Part shown: piece after piece, positions 34,232 to 44,570 of the stretch | Layout: each line of letters begins with the position of its first letter | Numbering within the stretch: position 1 is the first letter of the stretch | Assembly: GCA_029817715.1 (NCBI GenBank) | Contig: JARUPY010000434.1 | Location: forward strand, 1-64,000 | Origin: Melastoma dodecandrum | Taxonomy: Eukaryota; Streptophyta; Magnoliopsida; Myrtales; Melastomataceae | DNA length: 64,000 nucleotides | Direction of reading: 5' to 3' | Program-made: the position numbers and the translations under genes | Notes under the pieces: generated by a model | What the model was told of the DNA's origin: nothing | Seen by the model: the letters and a program-made list of their open reading frames with translations, nothing else | Databases searched by the model: none

Positions 34232-34373
34232 AGTCTTTTCTTTTTCTGTTGGGGGGCTCTATGGCCTGGCTTAAACTTAATCCGCTTGCTCGAGGTTCAC
34301 AAACCGTTGCTTCGCCTTTCACGAATTCGGTCATGTCTACCTCAAGGGTTTCCAACTGATAAGCGTGCTTAGA

Positions 34374-35696
34374 CTAGGCTTCTTCCATCAGTAACTGATG
34401 GTATTCAGTCGCTCTCTTAGACAAGTCATATAGGTCATTAAACCTTTCCTCTTGTAGCTTCTTCTTGAAGGGCATGGACAACGCGTTTAACGCAATCATC
34501 AACTGATACTGTCTTAGGTGTTCTCCAGCGGTCTGCTTAAGCCGCATCACCTCAAAGATTGACATGGGGGTGTCTAGCCAAGCAAATGCTTTCATAAAGA
34601 AAGACTGTAGTTCCGCCCATGATGTTACTGATCCAGGAGGTAGACTCGCATACCATATGAAAGCGTCTCCCGTAAGAGAATTCGGGAATAACTTTAGCTT
34701 CCAAAAATCATTGGCTACAGCATCCCCTGCCTGATGAGTGAACCAGGCTATATGCTCCATGGGTGTCATCTCATCTTCCCCCGAAAAGCGGGTAAAATCA
34801 GGTACTCTGTACCCCCTGGGCAGGGGAATGTCCCTGTCGATGTAGGCAGGGTATGGACTCCAGTATAGACCAGAGTCATCTTGCCTGACAGCCCCAGGTA
34901 CCATCTGTTCCAAGACCTGAGCAATCGTCTCCCTCAGATTCTGTGGTGGTACAGGATCGAATTGTTCTCGAACATATTCCTGACTCACTTTCTCTGGAGG
35001 ATAAGACACCCTTGCTGTGGCTCGAGGTGGCTGTGGGTTTACCGAGACATTAGTGTAGAAGCTCTCTGCCCGTGGTAGACTTCCCATAGGGGGAGGAGCT
35101 TCCCCTGGAGGTGTCTCCTTTACGAGTGCTTTACCAGGTCGGCGAGAGGGTATGCCACTTGCATACCTGTTTGTTTCACCCTGGTCCTCTACGTCATCGT
35201 CTACAGGGTTCACTGCGTACACAGCATTTGCCCTCCAAGAAGTAGAAGACCGAGAGGTAGTAGGCCTTGATAGGGACATCTTATCCCTATTGCAGGCCTC
35301 TGTAGCGCGTTGGTTAACACCGCCCCAAGGCTCACCCTCCTGGAACGACACATTGCGCCTCTCCGCGCGCCTGGCATCCTCTATGAAAGAATTCTCTCTG
35401 TCTACGGGGACACTTGGCTTTGCAGCGGCATTTGGCCTATTCAAAGCACTAAGTTGTTCCAAAATCTGAGTCATATTGTCTTGCAATCCAGTGATATGTC
35501 TGTCCATTAGGCTCATCATATCATTGAATTTTTTGTGGAATTCAAGCCTAGATATGAACTCAGAAGGAGTATGTACCCCGGAATCAGGTTGATTCGCAGT
35601 TTCTTGGCTTCCTAGAGCGGCGGTCTCAACATTTAAGTCTCCCGCTATAAATTGACCGTCTCTATCTGATGGAGGTGGAGGGTCGCGATTAGCCAT
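34374..35696 (-). pseudogene. Tat-like gag, main frame open
   Basis: 440 uninterrupted codons. N-terminal half: acidic/polar, with EFISRLEFHKKFNDMMSLMDRHI predicted helical. C-terminal half: Retrotrans_gag domain (about residues 285-430) with VPDFTRFSGEDEMTPMEHIAWF, LFPNSLTGDAFIWYASLPPGSVTSWAELQSFF and LKQTAGEHLRQYQ. Role: capsid/nucleocapsid polyprotein. The ATG lies inside the 122-bp repeat shared with 29562-29683. The frame is open, but downstream partners are broken, so it is annotated as a non-functional element gene. Confidence 0.85.
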
Positions 35697-35801
35697 ATAG
35701 TCTGTGTAGACTACAGATGCAGGCCTAGTGTGTCTAATTATGTTATGGGTTTAGTGTCTATTGTGGGCTTTGTCAGAAATAGTAGGCCCAAAATAATCTA
35801 T
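35679..35801 (-). repeat. Direct repeat, right copy overlapping gag start
   Basis: Matches 29562-29683 in the same orientation. Contains the gag ATG at 35694-35696. If this is an LTR-derived segment, the gag leader is extremely short and no primer binding site is visible, so the repeat may have arisen by rearrangement. Confidence 0.75.
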
Positions 35802-36036
35802 TGTGTCTACAACTCGGTATTACAAATATGTGAAATTTTCATCCTCCTAACTGTCTATTTATAAGAACGATTTTACCAAAATTAAGTTGAACTCGCCCGA
35901 GTTATTTGGAAAGCGAATTTGATGTTTGTAGCTCAGAGGCATTATTTATTTAATTTTAAAATTTTATTCCTTAATTATTTTCCAACGTTAGAACCACTAA
36001 ATATTAGTCTTAAGACAAATGAGCAGACCTGTGCCT
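35802..36036 (+). promoter_or_regulatory. Putative proximal promoter of the Aux/IAA gene
   Basis: About 235 bp of AT-rich DNA between the edge of the Tat-like element and the CT-rich leader. TATTTATAAG at 35865-35874 is the only TATA-like site noticed. No TGTCTC auxin element was seen in this short piece. Assignment is positional. Confidence 0.35.
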
Positions 36037-36037
36037 C

Positions 36038-36064
<27 letters not shown>
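36037..36064 (+). repeat. (CT)n microsatellite in the 5' leader
   Basis: A pure CT run ahead of the 5'-UTR splice donor at 36139/36140. CT-rich leaders are common in plant genes and often lie near the transcription start. Likely within the untranslated first exon. Confidence 0.85.
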
Positions 36065-36068
<4 letters not shown>

Positions 36069-36139
36069 TCTTCCTTTCTATCTCTTCAGTGTTGCCGGCT
36101 CAGCTCAATCAAAAACCCCCTCCCTCCCTTCCTCTGATG

Positions 36140-36990
36140 GTAAGAGCGAATTCTTCTTCCTCACCTCCTCGGTTGGGTTGCGTTCCTTTGTGATTCCCTG
36201 ATGCTACGCTGGGTGTAAAATTGTGGGTTTGCCCCTGTTTTGATTTTTTGTGGGTTCTGTTGACCCTTTTCTCTGTTTTCGCGGTTGCCCTTTTCCTGGA
36301 CATTATGTTTCGAGTGGCTATAATGGGCGTGCACTCGATTTGATGGTTGTCCTCAGGGGGCGGCGGCGAGATCCAGGAAGTTATGTGAGATTGAGGTTGC
36401 TTTTGTTGTCTTAGGGATGGAAAGCTTCTCCCCTTCAGCTCCCCCCTCCCCCCCCCCCCAAAAAAAAAAAAAAAAAGAACTGATAATTCTGGATTTAGAC
36501 TAAGCAATGAGGCGTAGATTCTGGTGATTTTGGATGTTCTTTGTTTTACTTTGAAGTGGGAGGGTTTTGGTTTGGTTTCCCCTTTTTGGTTGTTGCTAGT
36601 TATGGGTTTCCTGCTTTTAGGATGTTTATTAGGGTTTTGTGGTTTTTTGTTATAGTAAGAGACTAAATTACATGAACTTCTGGCCTGTTTTTGATTTTTC
36701 TTGATTTTTGCATTTGCATATTTTAGGTGGGTTGACCTAGTCCTCCACCCCCTCCCCCTCTTCTTTTTGTGAAGTCTCTGTTCATTTTGGTTTATTGGTA
36801 GATTTCTTATTGTGTCTCCTTTCTTGTTGTTGTCTTCCTCCTTCAGCTCTGCGGCAGTGTTCTGTTATTCTAGATCAAGTTTGAGAATGTACATCCGTTC
36901 CCAGGTTTAGATTTAGTTATGGGCTGTGGTAGAATCAAAGTGAAATTGTGGGATATTTGGTTATGGTGTTTCTTCTTCCCGTCTTTTCAG
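36140..36990 (+). other. Probable 5'-UTR intron of the Aux/IAA gene
   Basis: Donor GATG|GTAAGAG at 36139/36140 and acceptor TCTTTTCAG|TTGAAC at 36990/36991. The interior is T-rich. It holds a C12-A17 tract (36448-36476). IAA8/IAA9-type genes commonly have an intron in the leader. Inferred from splice consensus only. Confidence 0.6.
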
Positions 36991-37035
36991 TTGAACAGGA
37001 TTTCACAAGAAAGAGCAGACTGACTGCGAAAGCTG

Positions 37036-39214
37036 ATGACTCCGCTGCTGGCTGTTGAAGAAGGGCAGGGTGGCGGTTCTGGGTTATCTAACTCACCCTC
37101 TGTAGATTCGATCTCCCATGAGTGTTCGGGATTAAAAGAACGGAATTACTTGGGTTTTTCTGAGTGTTCCTCGGTTGACAGCTGCGCTGTTTCCGGTGCG
37201 TCAGATGAGAATAAGAGCAGTTTAAATCTGAAAGCTACTGAGCTGTGTCTTGGTCTTCCTGGATCTCTATCACCAGAAAGAGATCTGAGGGTGTGCTCTG
37301 GAAAGCCCGAGGAAAGACCGCTGTTCCCTTTGCTTACCTCAAAGGATGGGCTGTGCTCATCTTCCATGCACAAGAATCTTGTTTCCGGAAACAAAAGGGG
37401 CTTCACCGATGCTATGAATGAGCTCCTGGAAGTGAAGAATGCCGTGTACACGAGTGGGAGTTGGATTGCTGGAAATGCTGCGGTGGACATGATGTTGGCA
37501 TCAAGAGAACTAGCAGCAGTCAAGGAGGCAGGACCCAAGTCATCAACAGAGTGCTCGAGTGCTGTCAATCAAAATCTGACTAAAGCTGCAAACAATGTTC
37601 CGGCTAACAAGTAATTCTTGTTTCATATTAATAAACAGAAATCCTTATTATTCTTATGGTTTCCCTAATGTAGTTATAGAATCGAGTGAAAGCGGAAATT
37701 TTCCCCAAGTTCTTATGTTTTGTGTGTAACTAATATTAAACGATGGTACTTGCGGTTATTTGTTTCCCTTGGTAGGGCTCGGGTAATTGGATGGCCGCCG
37801 ATAAGATCATTCAGGAAGAACATATTAGCCACGACGTCCAAGGACAATGAGGAAGTCGATGGGAAGCCGGGTCCCCATTCTCTCTTTGTCAAGGTCAGCA
37901 TGGATGGCGCCCCATACCTGAGGAAAGTTGACCTGCGGAATTACACTTCCTATCAGGAATTGTCTTCATCCCTCGAGAAGATGTTCAGTGGCTTTACAAT
38001 AGGTTTGTGTTGAAATTTTTTGCTCAGATTTCTGAGGATCTCTTGCATTCTTCATTTGGACAACAACTGGGTTTATATTATTTCAGGTCAGTGTGGATCT
38101 GAAAGCATTCCCGGAAAAGGAAAACTGAACGAGAGTAAGCTTAGGGATCTCTTGCTTGGCTCTGAGTACGTGCTCACATATGAGGACAAGGATGGCGACT
38201 GGATGCTTGTTGGTGATGTACCATGGGAGTAAGTTCTCTGTAATACACCCACCCCCCCCCCCCCCCCCCGGGACTGTGATTTTTCATCTTGTTGATTTGG
38301 AAATATGTCTTTGGTTCGGCCTATAGTGAGATAACTATCAGGCTAGAAGATCAACTCCCACGACCCTCATAAGCATCATGTAGTATGATATTATTAGACT
38401 TGCTTTGGTAATTGACATGGAACACTTATCCACTCATAAACTAGCGTTGAAATAACACATCACAGTTGAAAAACAATGTAAATTGTTTGCGTGTGTATGT
38501 GGCGGGGGGGGGGGGGGGATGGGGAAGGGGTGGGGGGGGGTGTTAAATTGTTAGGAACAACAAACATCAAACATGAGGTCATAACAAGATTTACTTGGAA
38601 CTGCGGATTGTTTGTTGAAGCCCTCATCTATTTGCAACTACATTTGGAATGTTGACAGCTTTTCATCCATTATTATAGGATGTTCATCGAATCATGCAAG
38701 AGGCTGAAGATAATGAAGGGTTCAGAAGCTATTGGACTTAGTACGCTTTCTTCTTTTATATTTTTGTCTGGCTGATGAACAGCCATCCCTTAAACTTGAT
38801 GGGTCTATTATTGAGCTTCCCCTTTCCACTTCACGATATCATCATCCCCGGTAATTGATTGGATTCAGTAAAGTAAACTATGAATATGCTTGGCATAGAA
38901 GTATCACAATATTCTGGAGATTCCTCCTCAAGCCCGTTTATTTCCATCAAGAAAAAAACGCAAGGTGATTCTAGAAGGGACATGTAGGTTTTGTTTAGAT
39001 AGGAGCTCTCTAGGACTGGGCTTCTTGGAACCGTTTACGTATGCAGTAGATGTATGACAAAAAATCACCCTGAGGCCACACTCATAGAATCTCATCAATA
39101 AATCTGCATTATTTCATCCGAGGCGGTCTCTCTTTCTAACAGTTAACTCTCATCATGACATGTTCCGTAGCGCCTGGAGCAACGCAAGCGGAAATTCCCA
39201 AGATAAAAAACTAG
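37036..39214 (+). CDS. IAA8: Aux/IAA transcriptional repressor, IAA8/IAA9 clade
   Basis: Five coding exons: 37036-37610, 37776-38002, 38087-38228, 38679-38740, 39171-39214 (GT/AG at each; 349 aa in total). Nuclear repressor of auxin-response factors; auxin bridges its degron to TIR1/AFB for ubiquitination. Domain I has the EAR motif LCLGLPG (residues 70-76). A KR pair (120-121) precedes domain II. Domain II has the degron GWPPI (197-201) followed by RSFRKN. Domains III/IV form a PB1 fold (about 227-335), with [14 protein letters not shown] and the acidic [17 protein letters not shown] face. Leader [22 protein letters not shown] and the final PGA point to IAA8 within the long IAA8/IAA9 clade. 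The start [10 protein letters not shown] fits clade N-termini. Exon 5 is the least certain: it rests on a CCGTAG acceptor, and the tail lacks the usual basic cluster. Confidence 0.93.
38252..38540 (+). repeat. Poly-C and poly-G tracts in intron 3 of the Aux/IAA gene
   Basis: C18 at 38252-38269 begins 24 nt after the splice donor. G15 at 38504-38518, then further G-runs to 38540 (GGGG, GGGG, GGGGGGGGG). In the transcript the two could pair, or the G-runs could form a quadruplex. Run lengths may also be affected by sequencing error. Confidence 0.85.
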
Positions 39215-39923
39215 AGCTGGTCGCCGGCATCTCGTCTCGTGAACATCCTGTTCCATGCTGTGCCAGAGAACTGTTGGGACGAGTGATGCAGATTTTACTT
39301 TTTTTTTTTAACCGTTAAACAAGGATATACTTGGTTTGAGAATTCAATACTGTTTGTATACTTGGTTTGGTTATTTTCCAGAATGTTTATACATCTGGGT
39401 TTCAGACACATTTTGAAGTGTAGTTTCACTTGTTCTTGTTGGGCATTGTCCTCATAAGGTCAGAGCCTTGCCGTGATACCTGTCGCGGTGGCATGTTACT
39501 GTGGCTTCAAAGTTACCCGTTTTCCTTTGCCATGATATGCTTCGCAGTGAAGTTGACGGAAATGCCACTGCATCATGCATTACATTGTTGTTGCAAATAC
39601 AGAGATGACAAACACATACAAGTAGACGATATTACAACTAGAAAACAATGAAACCTTACTTCACGGAAGTTTGTCGGATTACTCACAAATATGAAGCAAG
39701 CACTTACAGACAACCTGCACACCCTGATGCTCGAATCATTACTGCATGAATGTAAGAAAGAATGTGTATTTACATATGCAATAGCAGTCATGAGCAGGTT
39801 GTTGCTAAATCATTGCATCATTTCGGTCAATCCAGGAATCAGGGTAAGCGTAACCCAGAACTTAACGAAGAGGCGAGCAGAACACGGCTGTAACGGGAAA
39901 GGTTAAAATGGGGTGGTACAACA
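39215..39923. other. Convergent 3' region between Aux/IAA and RMD5
   Basis: Holds the 3' UTRs of both converging genes. Short frames at 39430-39651 and 39691-39906 lack any domain. No extra gene is supported. Confidence 0.5.
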
Positions 39924-41084
39924 TTAAAAGTTTAGCGGCCTGCATTGTGTGGCGTCAATGTCGGACGGGCAGTAAGGACACTTGAAGGACTTGGAGAGGT
40001 TCTTTGACATCTTCATAATCGACTGCTTGCAAAGCACGTGGCCGCACCTCATCAACATGGGAGGGTTATCATCAGTTGCTTGCTCCTTGGAGACGGGACA
40101 TACAAATATGGAATGGAACTGCAGCTCATCGTCCAGTTCGACGGGCACAGGCAACTGCTTCATGGACTGCCATTCGTGCTTTTTACCCACCATCACATTC
40201 ATGAACTTGAGAAGCGGTGGCAGGGCCTGAAACCCAGCTGAAATAGTAGTGCTCAACGGACTCTCATAAGAATGGCCTAAGAGACTACAGAATTGCCTAG
40301 TGACTTCCTCTATCAGCTTGTCCCAATTGGCTGAGAACAACAATTCAGGGTACGGGGAGTGCTCAAGCCGTCCAGACCACAGAAGGCAACCCATGAGCTT
40401 CTGTATTTCCACCATGTGGCTGGATGCAAATGGCGCGAGATGGGTTCTAGCATACCTCAGGGCTTCATCCATGCCCCCCTTCTGAAGAATGTCCACAAAC
40501 TGCATCCGGTGAAGATTCAGCTCAAGGTCAGATCCACTTTCCTTTATTTTGCTGCTATTAGAGGAAGCCCACTTCAGTGCCGGCTCCAGGTTTCGATTTT
40601 TCATCTCCTCTATTATCTGGTACATCTCTATGTATGGGGCTTTCACCATATCAACACAGTCCTGCTCCATTGCCTCGTTGACGAAGCAATCCCCAACCTC
40701 AAAAAGGCCTTGCCTATATAAATGACCCGCAATTATCTTGTTTACCGTGATTGTATCCGTGTCAATGTGTCTGCAAGCCTTTGCAATGTCCACACTTAAG
40801 GACTTCTCCAGTAGCTTAGGATACTTGCTGAGAGCTACATTCAACTCCTTTTGCGTACCTTCCAGTCGACTGAGAGGGGCTATTTCCTTGACCTTGGACC
40901 TAAGTTCGGCAACTAAAGCAATGTAATCTAGCTGAGAGTTGGAATTCTGAGCCTGAGCAACTTTATTGATAGAGTTCTCCAGTTCCAGTACCATCTGATC
41001 AATCATTTCTTGGCTTTGCGAGTATGAAAGCTTCTGTTTTTTGGTCACCCTATCAAATGTGTCTCTAATTGAGTTAACATCCAT
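39924..41084 (-). CDS. RMD5: RMD5-type E3 ubiquitin ligase subunit (GID/CTLH complex)
   Basis: 386-residue uninterrupted frame, full length for the family. It provides the RING-like subunit of the GID/CTLH ubiquitin ligase, partnered with a MAEA/Gid9-type subunit, in cytoplasm and nucleus. Visible: helical N-terminus (1-100); LisH (about 110-142, TVNKIIAGHLYRQGLFEVGD); CTLH (about 149-206, YIEMYQIIEEMKNRNLEPALKWA); CRA (about 202-300, ALRYARTHLAPF, MGCLLWSGR); and a degenerate RING (329-372) with C329, C347, H349, C352, C369 and C372, lacking some zinc ligands as is normal for Rmd5. The intronless coding sequence matches plant RMD5 genes. A 5'-UTR intron is likely upstream. It converges on the Aux/IAA gene. 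No defect seen. Confidence 0.95.
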   Translation of the reverse strand: MDVNSIRDTFDRVTKKQKLSYSQSQEMIDQMVLELENSINKVAQAQNSNSQLDYIALVAELRSKVKEIAPLSRLEGTQKELNVALSKYPKLLEKSLSVDIAKACRHIDTDTITVNKIIAGHLYRQGLFEVGDCFVNEAMEQDCVDMVKAPYIEMYQIIEEMKNRNLEPALKWASSNSSKIKESGSDLELNLHRMQFVDILQKGGMDEALRYARTHLAPFASSHMVEIQKLMGCLLWSGRLEHSPYPELLFSANWDKLIEEVTRQFCSLLGHSYESPLSTTISAGFQALPPLLKFMNVMVGKKHEWQSMKQLPVPVELDDELQFHSIFVCPVSKEQATDDNPPMLMRCGHVLCKQSIMKMSKNLSKSFKCPYCPSDIDATQCRPLNF

Positions 41085-42400
41085 CGTATACTTTATAACT
41101 GTCCGCCTCTTGTGTATCAGAGATACAACAGCAACTGCAAGAGAGGGGGTTCAGGGAAAAGGTTGAAAGACGGGGGAATTGACGCTATGAAGCCAGCTGA
41201 CAGCTGGATTTCTCCCATCTTAAAGATAAAACCACATAAAACAACTATACTCTCAGCACAGAAACAAATGCATAGTACGGACTAAGCGGGTCGGGTACTG
41301 CCCGGCAAATCATCATAATTGAATATCGACAGAAAAAATAAATAGCTGACTGAAATCAAAGTCTTGAATAGACTAGGATGAATGAATAACACTAAAAAAA
41401 AATCCAACTCAAAACTCAAAGAGTGCCTAACAAAGAAACCAATCCCTCAATTCAGCCCTGGCGACAATAGCCTTCCTATTGCTTCTTGTCTAACATTTCA
41501 AATGAAGATAGTATGAAACCTTAATGCCACAAATCACCAACTCGGTGCAGAAATCAAGGAAATGAAAAAGCAGCTACCACGTACCGTAACTCCAGTTCAA
41601 TTAAAACCACCAAAACTTACAGTAAGCAAACGGAAATAGTGGCATGGCTCTCTCAGTAAACACACCCACCACCAAACTAATGGACCAAGCACTAACCCCC
41701 CTTGTTTTGTAACTATGACGAACACCGCACCCCCCCCCCCCCCCCCCCCCCCCCCGCACCCCCCGGGCCAACCCACCTTTGCCTAAAAAAATACAGTCCA
41801 ATCCTCAAACAAACAATCAAACCTAAAGCAGGGGAACTCCAATAGCAAAATATCATTCATTCCAATTGCCCTAACAGGACAACTAGATTCAAAACACAGT
41901 AACTGACAGTAAAGCCAAATTAATAAAACAAGGGCTCAACTCTATGAATAAACACCGGCTAATTATCGAGCCAAAGAAAACCTAATCCCGAATCGCTGAA
42001 ACCTCCAATTTACAGAATCTTCCAAGACTCCAAAAATCGCAAAACACCAGAAACCCCCCCGGGCTCCAACAAGCCACAACGATTCACATCATCAAGGTAC
42101 AAGTACGCAAACGGAAGGCAAATAATCACAACTCCACGAACCGAACCATGCACTGACCACACAATCAATCAAGAGATTCTATCGTCGATCACCAACACCG
42201 AACGCAAAAAGGTAAAAGAAAACCGAAGCCGCTGTAACTACCGGTAAAGGACGGCAAAGTGAAGATTGGGAGAGTGACGAAGGAGGTCACCGGCGGCGGC
42301 GGCGGGAGGGAGAGATTGCGTCGTTTTGTTCGTTTCCTCCGGCGGTGTATAAATCTTTCGTGAAGGAATTCGGGTATGAATTTACGGGAATGTCCTCGAC
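41085..42400 (-). other. 5' leader and probable UTR intron of RMD5
   Basis: Minus strand: an acceptor-like CTCTCTTGCAG|TTGCTG lies at about 41137, some 50 nt upstream of the ATG. GC-rich leader sequence (CCGCCGCCGCCGGTGACC) sits at about 42280-42305, with candidate donors nearby. The intron would be about 1.1 kb. It contains a C26 run on the plus strand (41730-41755), i.e. G26 in the pre-mRNA. Transcript evidence is absent. Confidence 0.5.
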
Positions 42401-43264
42401 GAAGCGGTTGGAAAATGACCCTTTTGATGGGGCGGCTTGCTGGGAGTTACTGGAATGACCTCGCTCGATAGCTAGCGGCCTGTTTGGTTGGCAAGAACGT
42501 ATTATTATTATTATTATGGGCCCATTATAAGGCCCAATCATTGATGGTTCATGAAAATAAACACCGATCGAAATTGAATCCTTTTTTTTTTTTTGCAAAG
42601 AAAAAGTTTGGCTCATCTTTCTTTTTCCCCCATATAATTAAGACCGTACAAACATCGCGTGTGCGTACATCCCAATAATACCTGAAACACATTTTGTCAT
42701 GAATGTTTAGTTGAATTGTTTGTTGTCCTAAGAATGTATTATTAAGGTTGATTGGGATCAGCAAAAAGGGATGGGTTTCATACATCCCAAACCATGGATT
42801 TGCAGAACAATATTTCTTTACCCAACTCTTGTTCAAGATCCTAAATAAAGTAAGTTCATGGAACGCTTTCACAAGTCTCTCCAGATCCGAGGCAAGTTTG
42901 TCCAGCGACGGCGATTTTAGCCGTTAGCCGTCCAAGGGGCAATCAGACAGTCGACTTATACGAATGCTTGTAAAATACTTGTTTGTCCCAAAAGAAAAAA
43001 GATGGGGGCCAAGGTTTTGGTCATCGTCTTCTCTCGTTTCATTCATAGGCGAACGTTGAGGAGCGGGGCTCGCCAAGAGGAGTCCTGGAGACGACCCCAT
43101 GTCGAAGAGTCGCGATCCGAACAAGCAGGTGATTTATTGGCGGAACATGAAGGACGCACCGCAAAGAAATGCGACTACCAAGTACCTGACTAAGGGACGT
43201 GATGCGACCACACTGGGAAAGGACAATAACTCCGAATGTGCATTCGGTCCGAGTGTGCGGACGC
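42401..43264. other. Upstream flank of RMD5, no gene
   Basis: Contains a small ATT repeat (42500-42520) and a T/A-rich patch. Short frames only. Marks the right edge of the gene island. Confidence 0.4.
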
Positions 43265-43880
43265 AAAAATAAGTTGAGAATATATCTGGCCGAGCATATA
43301 TATATATATTGTTCGTGGTTCGTAAAATGTTCATCATTCAAATTAGTCACTGAAAAGAACTTAGGAAAAAGTTAAAACCGCTAAAAGAGTTCGCCCTTCG
43401 CTCTTAGTAGAAATAAGTGAAAGGAGGCCGAGGCCTTTACCCTTGAAGAGAACACGTAAAAAACCATAAGTCTCAATCAAAGGAGGAGAAAACCTTCGCC
43501 CTTGTTGGAAGAATAGGTGGGTCGAAGACAACGAGAAATTCAAGACACTTATAAGCAGAGTAAATTGTACATACAATATCATTCATGTTGTTTGTGTTGT
43601 TAAGTATAAAATATCTTATTATATTATATTATCAATCTAAACTAACTTTCTAAAATCTTGAAGTAGTCTTTGTTGTAAATGTCTTTCATTTCAGACATCA
43701 TGCTTCCTCAAATGATCTCACATCCTTCATTTTAATAGGTTAAATCTTCTTGTGCCGTGTTTCTTCTCAAGATTCTTTTCTTTTTTGTTGAATTTTAAAA
43801 CCGATTCGCTTAACCTGGCGAGAAAAATATTCATTTCTCAACACCATCTCTCCCGATCAAGAAACTGGCTTCTTGATATA
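43265..43880 (+). repeat. Direct repeat, left copy of outer nest
   Basis: Shares a long collinear series with 53520-54215: TTGAGAATATAT, GAGGAAAAAG.TAAAA, CCTTCGC.CTTAGTAGAA, CTTATAAGCAGA.TAAATTGT, TGGAGTAGTCTT-like text, GACATC/GACGTCCTTCAT, TTGAATCTTCTTGT and TCAACACCA. Both copies run in the same orientation and flank the nested retroelements. Could be the LTRs of an outer element or two copies of a dispersed repeat. Confidence 0.7.
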
Positions 43881-44570
43881 ACATTTATGTAACTAACGGT
43901 TTTTTTTTTCATAAGTCTCTCATTGAAGATTCTGGCAACGATTCTCAATATCTCCTATTTTAACTTAGGCGAGTCTCTCTTTTTTATTCAGCGACATCAC
44001 ACATTTTGACTCAAGGCGTTTTCTTATTCCGTTCTCCCAAATCTAAAAACAATAAAACCACTCGCAATAAATCATAGATGTGCGTAGTCAACGTAACAAA
44101 AATAAAATCTTATTTCGACTTAACTGAAATAACAAGGGCAATCAATGGTCGTTCCCACAGAGAATTGTACTGACAAAAATTCTTCTAGCATTGTTCTCAG
44201 GAATCAATCAAGGTTAAGTAGAAAATAAAGTGGAAATTTGTCGAAAGAAACCCATAAACAAAATCAGCAAAGAAGACTATCAATAATCAAAAGATCTAGG
44301 ACATCCAACTTTCCCTCACATCCAATGCATTCGATCTTCTCCCTTCTAACGCTATCAAATCGTTAACTGATAATCTAGGATTCGATTATCTCCCCGTATT
44401 TCTCCCGAACATACGAGAACGTATCACCATGTATCAAATTTGTTACTCTATTCCTAAGCAAGAAGCTAGTGGTCACCCATTACGTTTCAATCCTAATTGA
44501 TTACATAAGGTGTTCTGATATATTCTTATCCTTCACACAATTACTTCGGCTTTTCAACTCATAAACTACT

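Larger units (their letters stand above)
28650..35801 (-). mobile_element. Tat-lineage Ty3/gypsy element, truncated
   Basis: Minus-strand order is gag (34374-35696), zinc-finger segment, protease (32154-33335) and RT (to about 31020). Below 31020 the sequence changes to tandem repeats and unassigned DNA, and no RNase H or integrase can be seen. A 122-bp segment overlapping the gag start is repeated in the same orientation at 29562-29683. The region 28650-29690 has LTR-like character (minus-strand TATA box, GTAGACT-rich). RT with FAWDYTEMPSLDRR and protease with VDNGATINVLP place it in the Tat/Ogre group rather than chromoviruses. LTR boundaries and target duplication are not established. Confidence 0.7.

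Noticed and set aside
39430..39906. Small ORFs between Aux/IAA and RMD5 as genes
   Set aside because: They lie in the convergent 3' UTR region with no domain and no splice signals.
42480..42540. MITE-like GGCCTGTTTGGTTGGC start
   Set aside because: No matching inverted end or target duplication was found nearby.
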